Below are positions 31,140-39,263 of a stretch of DNA of 64,000 bases, in pieces. How positions within the stretch are numbered: the stretch's first letter is position 1; every line of letters begins with the position of its first letter. A model generated the notes under the pieces. The model saw only the letters and a list, made by a program, of their open reading frames with translations. It searched no databases and was not told where the DNA came from. The stretch spans positions 1 to 64,000 of the IMG/VR virus record IMGVR_UViG_3300005537_000022; one strand, given 5' to 3'. Source of the DNA: a virus. A program made the position numbers and the translations under genes.

Positions 31140-31596
31140 TGCCGTCTTCCGCGTCGCGGGGGCGGGACGGGACGAGCACTTCCCGGTAGTCGAGGAGGAC
31201 GGCGGCCCGTGCCAGCAGGTAGGCGTTGAACGCCCATGAAACCCAGGTTTCCGGGGTGGTGGAATCGTTGGTGGCCCACCGGACGATGAACGCGAGCGTC
31301 CATGCCAGGGTGATGATCCCGGCCGCGGTCAGGGCGGCGACGGACAGCCACCGCATCCGGTAGGCGGCGACGGCGGCGAGCAGGGCGGCGGACACGCACG
31401 CGAAGCACAGTCCCCACGCGGGGGCGGGCATGATCGCGAGGAGGTTGCTGTAGGCGGGGGTCCGGGACCACCGGGCGCCCTGGAGGAGGAGGGAGAGGGC
31501 GTAGATCCCGTACCCGGTGCCGATGACGGTCATGTTGGCGCGGCTCGCCCCGATGGTGCGGGCGAACGGCCTGGACAGCCTGGGCATCGTGAGCAC
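31129..31596 (-). CDS. four-helix membrane protein, 155 aa
   Basis: Four hydrophobic segments (about residues 22-40, 50-75, 84-106, 118-136). Acidic C-terminus. It follows the tail genes and starts the membrane block; a holin or lysis-control role is possible. No specific motif. Confidence 0.55.
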   Translation of the reverse strand: MLTMPRLSRPFARTIGASRANMTVIGTGYGIYALSLLLQGARWSRTPAYSNLLAIMPAPAWGLCFACVSAALLAAVAAYRMRWLSVAALTAAGIITLAWTLAFIVRWATNDSTTPETWVSWAFNAYLLARAAVLLDYREVLVPSRPRDAEDGNGG

Positions 31597-31630
31597 CCCC
31601 TGGCTGCGTGCGGATGCGGGATCACGGCGG

Positions 31631-33556
31631 TCAGGCGAGCTGGGCGAGCCCGGACGGCTGCCCGGAGGAGTACGTCACCTGCGTGACGGCGGGCAGCATG
31701 GCCGCCGGGGAGCCGGGCGGGAACGCGGTCGCCTCGAGGACGCCGAGGAGCTGCCCGGTCGATGACCCGTAGGCGAGGGTGACGGCGCGGGCCCCGGAGT
31801 CGTCCAGCAGGTGCATGAGCGGGCCGGACGGGGACTGGTCGTAGATGTCGGCCGGGATGACGTGCCCGGCGTGGGCGGTCCACGGGCCGCCGCTGCCGGG
31901 TGCCGAGTACAGCCACGGGGCAAGCCCGGATGACGCCATCTCCCCGAGTTGCAGGTAGTTCACTGCCGCGTCGCCTCCGGCCTGGTGGAAGACCAGGTGG
32001 TAAGTGGATCCGGCGACCAGGCCGGAGGCGGCCAGCGGCACCGGCACCATGGGCACCGGCTGCAGAAGCCCGAGCTGGTAGGAGGTGAGCTGGAAGGTGA
32101 ACGCCTCCCAGTTCCCGGCGAGCCCGGACGGGTAGGCGGCGCACTGGAAGGTGCCGGCCACGTCTCCCCAGTCCTGGAGCTGCCACTGCGGGGCGGGCCC
32201 GTCGGCGGTGAACGACAGGATCTGGGTGCACGCGGAGGCGGTCGGCGTGTTGGAGTTGAGGCCGGAGATGATGAGGAGGACGTTCCCGGCGGTCGCCTGG
32301 TTCCAGCCGGGGACGAACGCGGCCGCCGGCTCGGGCAGCGGCGGGCCGGGCGCCCAGGACTGGAGCGACCCGTCGGGGTTGATGCCCGCGATCCACGTCT
32401 CTGCGAGGAAAGTTCCGGAGGAGTCGGTGCCCCCGGTGATGACCAGCCAGTTCCCGATGACGGCGCAGAACGGCCGGTACAGGCCGCGGGGCAGCGACTG
32501 GCAGGTTACCCACGCGGAGATCTGCCCGTTGCTGACTTGCGCCCGGTAGACGGCCGGGGACGCGGTGGACGCTCCCCCGGTCGCGGTGGCGCCGCACGCG
32601 AGGTAGACCGTGTCGTTCCAGGCGGCCATGCCCGCGCAGACCGCGGGCTGCGGGAGGGCCTGCTGCGCGGACCAGGCGCCCACGGTGCCGGTGCCGGGCG
32701 CCCACGGCGCGGTCCACACGTTCGCGAAGGCGGTCGAGCCGGAGAACCCGCCGGCGACGACGATGGTGTCGGGGGTCGCGGCGGCGCACACGGTGGAGGC
32801 GGCCTGCGGCAGCGGCGGCTGGGGGATGGCGCCGGAGACGGCGCTGCCGCCGAGGTACTGGACGGCGGAGACGCCGGTGATCGCGGCGAGGGTCACCCCG
32901 TCGGCCCCGCCGACGAACAGGGTCCAGTTCCCGCTGGTGACGGGGGTGGCGTAGTTGCCGGCCCCGTTGGCGGACACGGCCGGCTGGCTCCACGTCGTCG
33001 CGAACGCCGTCCCGAGGCAGGCGGTGTTGTACCGGGACAGGGCGAGGGGGCCGGCGGCGGCGAGGCCGGACGGGGCGGACAGGGCGGTGATGTGCGCGGC
33101 GGGCACGGTCGCCTGGGCGGCCGGCGATGACGTGCGGGGGGCGCCCGACCCGTTGTCCGGGTACAGGGTCACCTGGAGGTCGGCGCCGTTCCCCGCGGCC
33201 AGGACGGGCACCTGGACGCGGCCGACCTGGTTCGAGCCGAACGGCATCGTGAACGGCTGGTCGACGTCATGCAGCGGCAGCGCGCCGATGCCCCCGATGG
33301 ACGACGGCGGGAGCCAGAAGAAGTTGCCGGCCGACGGCGTCCCGCTCACGGACGCGGCGGTCCAGATCCGGTTCCCGGCGTACAGGGGGACGATGCCGTG
33401 CACCGTGAGGAACTGGGCGACCTGGACCGCCGCGTTGACCGCGCCGGCGTCGGCCGGCATGCCGGCCCGCGCCGCCTGCCAGTACGGGCTGACGTACGGC
33501 GGGCTGGGATAGGAGCCGTAGTTGGCGTAGTACTGCGCCGGGTAGAGGTCGCTCAC
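31631..33556 (-). CDS. kelch-like beta-propeller tail protein, 641 aa
   Basis: Repeats with the kelch spacing are seen, e.g. DTIVVAGGFSGSTAFANVW, DTVYLACGATATGG, NWLVITGGTDSSGTF, VLLIISGLNSNTPTAS. The flanking parts are beta-rich with GSTYHLVFHQAGGDAAVNYL, a jelly-roll-like segment similar to that in the protein at 35975. Probably a distal tail or receptor-binding protein. GTG 33556 chosen, 2 bases after the neighbour's stop. Confidence 0.7.
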   Translation of the reverse strand: MSDLYPAQYYANYGSYPSPPYVSPYWQAARAGMPADAGAVNAAVQVAQFLTVHGIVPLYAGNRIWTAASVSGTPSAGNFFWLPPSSIGGIGALPLHDVDQPFTMPFGSNQVGRVQVPVLAAGNGADLQVTLYPDNGSGAPRTSSPAAQATVPAAHITALSAPSGLAAAGPLALSRYNTACLGTAFATTWSQPAVSANGAGNYATPVTSGNWTLFVGGADGVTLAAITGVSAVQYLGGSAVSGAIPQPPLPQAASTVCAAATPDTIVVAGGFSGSTAFANVWTAPWAPGTGTVGAWSAQQALPQPAVCAGMAAWNDTVYLACGATATGGASTASPAVYRAQVSNGQISAWVTCQSLPRGLYRPFCAVIGNWLVITGGTDSSGTFLAETWIAGINPDGSLQSWAPGPPLPEPAAAFVPGWNQATAGNVLLIISGLNSNTPTASACTQILSFTADGPAPQWQLQDWGDVAGTFQCAAYPSGLAGNWEAFTFQLTSYQLGLLQPVPMVPVPLAASGLVAGSTYHLVFHQAGGDAAVNYLQLGEMASSGLAPWLYSAPGSGGPWTAHAGHVIPADIYDQSPSGPLMHLLDDSGARAVTLAYGSSTGQLLGVLEATAFPPGSPAAMLPAVTQVTYSSGQPSGLAQLA

Positions 33557-33558
33557 GG

Positions 33559-35403
33559 CTAGCTCGCCGGATATGCCTGGACCGGCTCGACCGAGTAGCC
33601 GTCGCAGGTGATCGTCGGGGAGCCGGCAGCCGACGCCCATGCCGCGTTCAGGACGATCGCCTGGGCGGACTGCGTGCTGACCGTGATGCTGGGGTTGGAG
33701 TGCTGGGACGCCGCGCCGTTCCACGCGTACTTCTCGTTGGCGGAGAAGGTGCCCGACGTGCCGGTGGCGGTGACCGTGATCAGCGCCTCGTATTCCCACG
33801 TGAAGCTGGCGGCGGCGGCCGGGTTGGTGCCCGGCGTCCAGGTGCCGAGGGACGCGGAGCCGAGCTTGGCCTGGAGGCTGAGGTTAACGGCCGTGCCCGC
33901 GGCCTGCGTGCCGTGGCCCCACGCCCGGACGCGGTAGACCTTGTTCGTCACCATGTCATAGGCGGGAACGGTCACCGATCCGGACAGGGCCGTGAGGGTC
34001 ACCACGGTCACCGTGGCGCCCTGGCCGGCCGAGGAGTCCGCCAGGCCCAGGCCGATGTTCCCGCGCTTCATCACGATGCCAGCCGTGCCGTTGTCGACGA
34101 CGGCGGCCGTGCCGTACCCGGTGCCCGGCCCCTTGGAGTTGCTGAGCGTCACCTCGGTCGCGCCGGAGGCCACGTAGACGGCGGAACGCGGAACGCTGCC
34201 GCTGCCCAGGCCCGCGTTGGCATTGACATTGAAGTGGCAGGCGTCGATTGTCACCTGCGCGACGCCGCTCGCGATGTTGATCTCGTCGTAGGTGTTGCTC
34301 GCGAACTTGTAGCCGCTGCCGCCGCCGAACACGCAGTCCGTGATCGTGTACCCGGTGCCCCCGTTGATGGCGATCGAGTGCCCCGGCTGGCCGATGAACT
34401 TGCACGCCACGACGGTCGCGTCACCCTGGAAGCTGCTGCCGAACAGCAGGCCGGGCACGTTTGCGGCGACCGCCGCGCCGGAGAAGATGCAGTCGTTGAG
34501 GTAGGCGTGCACGCCGTAATCGAACTCGACGGCGGCAATGCTGTGATTGTTCAGCTCCAGGTCGTAGGCGAAGAAGATGTGCGGCTGCTGGGGAATCGCG
34601 TCCTGCGTCCACAGGATGCCCCGGTCCCCGTCGTGGCAGATGACGTGCCGCAGGTTCACGCCGAGCGTCTGCCCCTGGAAGAGGACCGACGCGGCCGTGG
34701 CCACGCCGGTCCCGGCCGGCTGCCAGACGGACGTGTTCGTGACCTCGCACACCTGGCATTCGCCGGTGAAGGCGATCCCGTTGACGGCGGTGTACAGGTT
34801 GGCGTTGTCGATCAAGAGCTGGTTGCAGGCGTTGGCCACGATGCCCTGGTTGAGGCGCTGCGAGGCCCCGCCCTGGTAGAAGCCGCAGTTGCGGACCGCC
34901 CCGTAGTTCACCCCGGACAGGTACAGGCCGATGTCCGTGTCGGCGAACGCGCCCGGCCAGTGGTCGGAGTAGAACGACAGGTCGTCGATGATCACGGTGC
35001 CGTCGTTGCCGGACTGGCTGCCCCACGAGCCGGTCTGCGTGATCGACAGGCCGGTGACGCTCGTGCCCGTGGCCGCGAGACGGAGCTGGGTGGCCTGCGG
35101 GCCGTCCCCGGTGATCGCCAGCGGCGCGGTGCCCGAGTAGGTGAGCCCGGACGTGATCTTGTAGCTGCCGGCGGGGATGCGGATGCGGCCGCCGTAAGTG
35201 GCGCCCGCGACCGCGGTCAGGGCCGCCTGGAACGCGCCGGTGGAGTCGGCGGAGCCGGTCGGGTCGGCGCCCCCGGCGAGTGCCGTGTTCAGCACGTTCA
35301 GCGGGGCGCCGAGGCCGTTGAGGACGTCGGCTATGTTGTTGTGGTCGGGGGTGTGCCCCGGGTTGCCGACCGCGTGCGCGTCCGACGGGACGGTGAAGCT
35401 CAA
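33559..35403 (-). CDS. pectate-lyase-like beta-helix tail spike, 614 aa
   Basis: After a short adaptor (GHTPDHNNIADVLNGLGAP), residues 55-420 have the spacing of a right-handed parallel beta-helix starting DSTGAFQAALTAVAGATYGG, the Pectate_lyase_3 pattern of phage spikes. The C-terminus has a beta-sandwich (WEYEALITVTATGTSGTFSA) that may trimerise or bind sugar. Likely recognises or degrades a host surface polysaccharide. Confidence 0.78.
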   Translation of the reverse strand: MSFTVPSDAHAVGNPGHTPDHNNIADVLNGLGAPLNVLNTALAGGADPTGSADSTGAFQAALTAVAGATYGGRIRIPAGSYKITSGLTYSGTAPLAITGDGPQATQLRLAATGTSVTGLSITQTGSWGSQSGNDGTVIIDDLSFYSDHWPGAFADTDIGLYLSGVNYGAVRNCGFYQGGASQRLNQGIVANACNQLLIDNANLYTAVNGIAFTGECQVCEVTNTSVWQPAGTGVATAASVLFQGQTLGVNLRHVICHDGDRGILWTQDAIPQQPHIFFAYDLELNNHSIAAVEFDYGVHAYLNDCIFSGAAVAANVPGLLFGSSFQGDATVVACKFIGQPGHSIAINGGTGYTITDCVFGGGSGYKFASNTYDEINIASGVAQVTIDACHFNVNANAGLGSGSVPRSAVYVASGATEVTLSNSKGPGTGYGTAAVVDNGTAGIVMKRGNIGLGLADSSAGQGATVTVVTLTALSGSVTVPAYDMVTNKVYRVRAWGHGTQAAGTAVNLSLQAKLGSASLGTWTPGTNPAAAASFTWEYEALITVTATGTSGTFSANEKYAWNGAASQHSNPSITVSTQSAQAIVLNAAWASAAGSPTITCDGYSVEPVQAYPAS

Positions 35404-35425
35404 CGCGGCGCTCCCCTCCGGCCGG

Positions 35426-35971
35426 TCACGGGGTGATGGTCAGGAACGTCGACCCGTAGGTCGCCAAACCCTGGCCGGAGGACGAGGCGCCGAACAGGTA
35501 GCCGAGCGCGATGTTGTCGGCGGCGGCCACGGTGAGGGTCTGGGACAGGGGGGCGAGCGGGACGGACCCGGAGCCGGGCGTGACGCTGCTGGCCGTCTCC
35601 CCGATCGCGCCGGCAAGCGCGAACCGGGCTGTCGTCGCCGACAGCACCCGGACGGTGAGGACCAGCCAGCCCGCGATCGTCGCGCCGGAGGAGAACGCCC
35701 CCGTGCCCACGGAGGGGGCCATCGACGTCCACGTCCCGGCGACGTCGACGGCGAACGCGAGCGCGTTCCCCTGCCACGTGCCGGTGAACTCGGTGCTGAT
35801 CATGTAGACGGTGCCGGCCGAGGGGGTGCCGGGGAGCATCGTCCAGAATTTCGTGAACGCGGTCGCGGTGGTGACGTTGCCGGGGTTGTAGGAGGTCGGG
35901 TCGGCGGAGCAGGCGACGGGGGCGTTGCCGCCGGTGAGGCTCGCGAGCAGCAGGACGGTCGCCGAGTCCAC
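35426..35971 (-). CDS. minor tail protein, beta-rich, 181 aa
   Basis: Starts MDSATVLLLASLTGGNAPVA; Ser/Thr/Ala-rich strands throughout (TVYMISTEFTGTWQGNALAF). Such proteins are common beside actinophage spikes. Position and composition support a virion role; no enzyme motif. Confidence 0.6.
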   Translation of the reverse strand: MDSATVLLLASLTGGNAPVACSADPTSYNPGNVTTATAFTKFWTMLPGTPSAGTVYMISTEFTGTWQGNALAFAVDVAGTWTSMAPSVGTGAFSSGATIAGWLVLTVRVLSATTARFALAGAIGETASSVTPGSGSVPLAPLSQTLTVAAADNIALGYLFGASSSGQGLATYGSTFLTITP

Positions 35972-35974
35972 GCC

Positions 35975-36706
35975 CTATGCCACCCCCGTCAGCAGCGGCC
36001 CCGAGTAGGACAGGGTGCGCTTCGCGACCGCGTACCCGTTCGCCGACTGGCCCGCGGTGTATTCCTGGCTGCCGGTGAGCAGGCCGGCCGTGTAAGTGAG
36101 CCACGTCCACCGGGCGCCGGAGTCCTCCCACGTCCCGGCGAGCGGCAGCAGGGGCGACTGGTCCCAGACCTGGTACGTGAGCCCGTACGGCTGGGCGGTC
36201 CACGTCGCCCCGTCCGGTGAGGTCGACGCGCCGGAGGACTGGTTGGACTGGTGCCAGCCGTACCAGTCGCCGGAATCGCCCGTTTCCTGGGCGACGATCC
36301 AGTACCGGGTGCCCGCGACCAGGCCGGTGAAGGGCAGCGGGACCGGTATCCACCCGTAGGAGCCGGCGGCGAACTCTTTCGGGAGTGCCGCCTGCGACAG
36401 GATCGTGCCGGACGGGGCGCCGGAGCCGTTATCGGTTTGCAGGGTGAGCGGCCAGGGGGGCGGGGAGCCGGTGACCGCGGCGTATACCTCCACGTAGCCG
36501 GCCTGGTTATGGCCGAGGGCCGCGGTGAACGACTGGGCGTACCAGGCGGCATTGGACTGCTCGCCCGTGCCGCCGGCCGTCGCCTGGGATACGGCGAGCG
36601 CCCCCTGGTAGAGGTAGGTGACGGTGTGGGAGGCGAGGAACTGGTTGACCTGTCCCGCCTCGCCGGGGTACCCGGTGGTGGCGGCGAGCCATGTCGGGGC
36701 CGGCAT
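35975..36706 (-). CDS. minor tail protein with jelly-roll repeats, 243 aa
   Basis: The segment PLPFTGLVAGTRYWIVAQET ... GDWYGWHQSN resembles carbohydrate-binding-like domains in other tail proteins here. Starts MPAPTWLAATTGYPGEAGQV. ATG follows a GAGG-type ribosome site. Likely part of the baseplate or adhesion device. Confidence 0.65.
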   Translation of the reverse strand: MPAPTWLAATTGYPGEAGQVNQFLASHTVTYLYQGALAVSQATAGGTGEQSNAAWYAQSFTAALGHNQAGYVEVYAAVTGSPPPWPLTLQTDNGSGAPSGTILSQAALPKEFAAGSYGWIPVPLPFTGLVAGTRYWIVAQETGDSGDWYGWHQSNQSSGASTSPDGATWTAQPYGLTYQVWDQSPLLPLAGTWEDSGARWTWLTYTAGLLTGSQEYTAGQSANGYAVAKRTLSYSGPLLTGVA

Positions 36707-36726
36707 CCGCTCACCGCCTCGCGTGG

Positions 36727-36732
36727 GATGCT
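36727..36732 (+). promoter_or_regulatory. -10-like hexamer, leaderless moron promoter
   Basis: GATGCT with a 6-base spacer (GTCGGG) before ATG 36739 places the start on the A of ATG. Same geometry as the other rightward islands. No -35 is recognisable. Confidence 0.5.
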
Positions 36733-36738
36733 GTCGGG

Positions 36739-37050
36739 ATGAGCCCTGTCACTGTCTTCGGCGCAACGGCCGATCCTGACGAGCTGCGCGAGATCGCCGC
36801 GCTGGCCGGCGCTGGCCGCTCACCCGGGCTGGCTGAGCGGCTGGCCGTCTATGGCCTCAAAACCACGCCCGCCGTCGACAGGAACGGCAACTACGGGCCG
36901 GCCGGGATGTTCCTGGTGGCGGCCCCTCCCGGCGGCGCGGCCTTCGTGTCCGAGGGATTCTGCCCGGACTGCCGGGTGCCGCTCGCAGGCGACGCGCGCA
37001 ACTGGTGCCCGTCATGCACGGCCACCTGGCACCGGGCGCCGCGCGCCTAG
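36739..37050 (+). CDS. rightward moron-type protein with zinc motif, 103 aa
   Basis: Contains ATADPDELREIAALAGAGRS and a C-terminal zinc ribbon CPDCRVPLAGDARNWCPSC. It lies alone between leftward tail genes, and its end overlaps the next leftward gene by 4 bases. It is probably transcribed by its own promoter, perhaps in lysogens. Function unknown. Confidence 0.65.
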   Translation: MSPVTVFGATADPDELREIAALAGAGRSPGLAERLAVYGLKTTPAVDRNGNYGPAGMFLVAAPPGGAAFVSEGFCPDCRVPLAGDARNWCPSCTATWHRAPRA

Positions 37051-37637
37051 CTGCCCGCGACGCTGAGGGCCACCTGCAAGAGCACGGTATCCGGCGACGT
37101 GACGGTCACCGGCGACCCGAGCGCGTAATGGTCGAGCATCGTCCCGCTCCCCGCCGATGAATTCGCGCCGGCGAACACCCCGGCCTCGGCGACCGTCCAC
37201 GGCGAACTCGGGGGCGGGAAGTAGAACAGCCACGTCACCAGCGCCGGGATCGACGGGGTCGCCGGCGAGTACGCCCCGGCCCCCACGGTTTCCCGTCCGA
37301 GCTCGGCGTACAGCGCGGTATCGGACGCGGCCGGGGTGCCGGTCCCGGACCCGACGGCCCCGTACAGCGGGGTCAGGTACGTCGCGGCGGTGACGCCGAG
37401 GTTCGCGGCCTGGTCCTGGATCCCGGACCATGCGAGGGCGGCGGCGAACGCGGTCAGCCCGTTCGTGCAGGTCACGTTGTCGCCCTCGCACCGGGCGGTG
37501 ACGGCCTCCGGCGGCGGGCTCAGCACGGCGCGGATGTCGCGGCGGTGCGCGCCCAGCCATGCGCCGTTGACGGCGGTGACCGTGATCCGGGCGTGCAGGC
37601 CGAGGGACGCGCCGGAGCGCGCACGGCTCAAGACCAT
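37047..37637 (-). CDS. baseplate/minor tail protein, 196 aa
   Basis: Contains ALYAELGRETVGAGAYSPAT and WTVAEAGVFAGANSSAGSGT, segments often seen in actinophage proteins near the baseplate ('aEaGvFnaa.gGtml.h'). The ATG at 37637 has a GGGGG ribosome site and overlaps the previous gene by 10 bases. Confidence 0.65.
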   Translation of the reverse strand: MVLSRARSGASLGLHARITVTAVNGAWLGAHRRDIRAVLSPPPEAVTARCEGDNVTCTNGLTAFAAALAWSGIQDQAANLGVTAATYLTPLYGAVGSGTGTPAASDTALYAELGRETVGAGAYSPATPSIPALVTWLFYFPPPSSPWTVAEAGVFAGANSSAGSGTMLDHYALGSPVTVTSPDTVLLQVALSVAGS

Positions 37638-37843
37638 ATGAACTGCCCCCACTGGCCTGCGTCCCAGGCCGGGCTGACCTGGGCCGTCACTGTCGCGGAG
37701 TCGGTGATGCCGAGGGTCTCGTCGGCCTCGGTGAAGTGCCCGGTGCCGGTCGCGGTCGTGTCCCCCGCCGTGGCCGCGCCGATCTGGTCCGACAGGGAGC
37801 CGAACACGTCGGCGAACGAGTACGGGCGGAACACGCCGGGCAA
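37628..37843 (-). CDS. small tail-region protein, 71 aa
   Basis: Probable TTG start at 37843 (GGGGTG ribosome site); a GTG slightly inside would give a protein starting VFRPYSFADVFG. Ends ...QWGQFIWS. Position between baseplate genes suggests a virion protein. No known motif. Confidence 0.5.
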   Translation of the reverse strand: MPGVFRPYSFADVFGSLSDQIGAATAGDTTATGTGHFTEADETLGITDSATVTAQVSPAWDAGQWGQFIWS

Positions 37844-37870
37844 GGCACACCCCCCGGCCGGACTGCCTGA

Positions 37871-39262
37871 TCAAAGCCGGATCCCGGTTATCTGGCAGGT
37901 CCGGTAGCCGGCCTCGCCGAAAGTGACCTGGTTGGCGATGGCGATGAACGTGTCGTTGATTCCCCACGCCGACCGCTGCACGTCGTAGACAAGCGGCGTG
38001 TCGAGGGTGAACGTCTGCCCGGCCCGCACCCACCCCACCCAGTCCGGGGAGGTGTTGAACGTGACCCGCTCAGCGATGAACGCGTACTCGGTGCGGTCCT
38101 GCATCGCCCTGGCGAGCGCCATCGGCATCGACGTGAGCGACGAGTCCGAGATGTACTCGGCGTACACGCCCCCGTTCGGCCCCGTGTAGGCCGCCTGGGA
38201 CGCGGCGTCGTTCGCCTGGGCGATGACCGGCACCTCGTAGGAGTACCAGGCCTCGATCACCGTGCCGGCCGCCGGGGGGAACTCTGCGACGAGGAACCAG
38301 CCGCCGCCCGCGTTCTGCACGATGGACCACGGCCCGGACGGCGCCTTCCCCGACGATTCGACGGTGACCGCGGTCGCGGCGCCCCCCACGTACAGGGCCG
38401 GGGCGGGCGAGGATGACACCGTGTACCGCAGCGGCCACGACGCGGCCGTCCCGTCCGCCCGCCACGTGTCCGTCGGCCCGGACGCGTACGACCACCGGAT
38501 CACCTGGGTGGCGCCCTGCACCAGCACCCGGTTGCGGACGGAGGTGCCGTCGTACTCGTAGGCGAACTGGGAGTCGTTCAGGACGTGGCCCTCGTACAGC
38601 GATCCCATCGTCGTCGGCGACGTGGTGAAGGTGACGCCGGAGTCCTGTGCCGTGGACTGGTCGTAGAAGTGGAGCCGGCGGAACTCGTCGACGTACCAGC
38701 CGTAGGGGGTGACCTGTCCCATGGCGGCGGCCAGGGTCCGCCACGCCCCCGACAGGGTGGTGTAGCCGGAGGTCCACTGGGGGAGCGCGGGGCCGGGGGC
38801 GACGTAGCCGCCGGCGGCGTAGGCGACGGCGGTGATGCCGCAGCCGGCCCCGTTGGTGAGGGCGATCACGATCTGGTCCCCGGCCTGCACTGATGACGGG
38901 GGCCAGCGGACGATCGCGTTGTCCGCGTAGGCCGTGTAATCGGTGCAGTTCAGGTACCATTCGTTGCGGTTCGGGCCGTCCGGGCGGAGCACCGGCTTGG
39001 TGATCACCCCGGCGAACAGCGTCTGCCCCGCCGTCGTGTCGTGGAGCTTCACCTGGGACATGGCCGGGATCTCGATGGCCGGGGTCCCGGAGTGCTCCTC
39101 GACGAGCGTGAGCGCCGCCGTGTCGCCCTGCCGGCCGAACGACTGGGTGATCGTGCATCCCTGGTCCGCCCCGTCGTACGCCAGGTACTGCGTGTAGTAC
39201 GACGTGGAGCCGCCCGGCGGGGTGACCGCGAGCTGCACGTCCGGCAGGGGGATGCCCGGCAC
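37871..39262 (-). CDS. distal tail / baseplate hub protein, 463 aa
   Basis: The first gene after the tape measure, where siphovirus hub proteins are expected. Beta-rich start MPGIPLPDVQLAVTPPGGST; contains FAGVITKPVLRPDGPNRNEW and YGWYVDEFRRLHFYDQ, typical of the late-control/hub fold. Probably forms the tail tip ring to which fibres attach. Confidence 0.7.
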   Translation of the reverse strand: MPGIPLPDVQLAVTPPGGSTSYYTQYLAYDGADQGCTITQSFGRQGDTAALTLVEEHSGTPAIEIPAMSQVKLHDTTAGQTLFAGVITKPVLRPDGPNRNEWYLNCTDYTAYADNAIVRWPPSSVQAGDQIVIALTNGAGCGITAVAYAAGGYVAPGPALPQWTSGYTTLSGAWRTLAAAMGQVTPYGWYVDEFRRLHFYDQSTAQDSGVTFTTSPTTMGSLYEGHVLNDSQFAYEYDGTSVRNRVLVQGATQVIRWSYASGPTDTWRADGTAASWPLRYTVSSSPAPALYVGGAATAVTVESSGKAPSGPWSIVQNAGGGWFLVAEFPPAAGTVIEAWYSYEVPVIAQANDAASQAAYTGPNGGVYAEYISDSSLTSMPMALARAMQDRTEYAFIAERVTFNTSPDWVGWVRAGQTFTLDTPLVYDVQRSAWGINDTFIAIANQVTFGEAGYRTCQITGIRL

Positions 39263-39263
39263 G

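Noticed and set aside
33700-35436. Long rightward ORF opposite the beta-helix spike
   Set aside because: Antisense frame of a GC-rich gene; composition unlike a folded protein.
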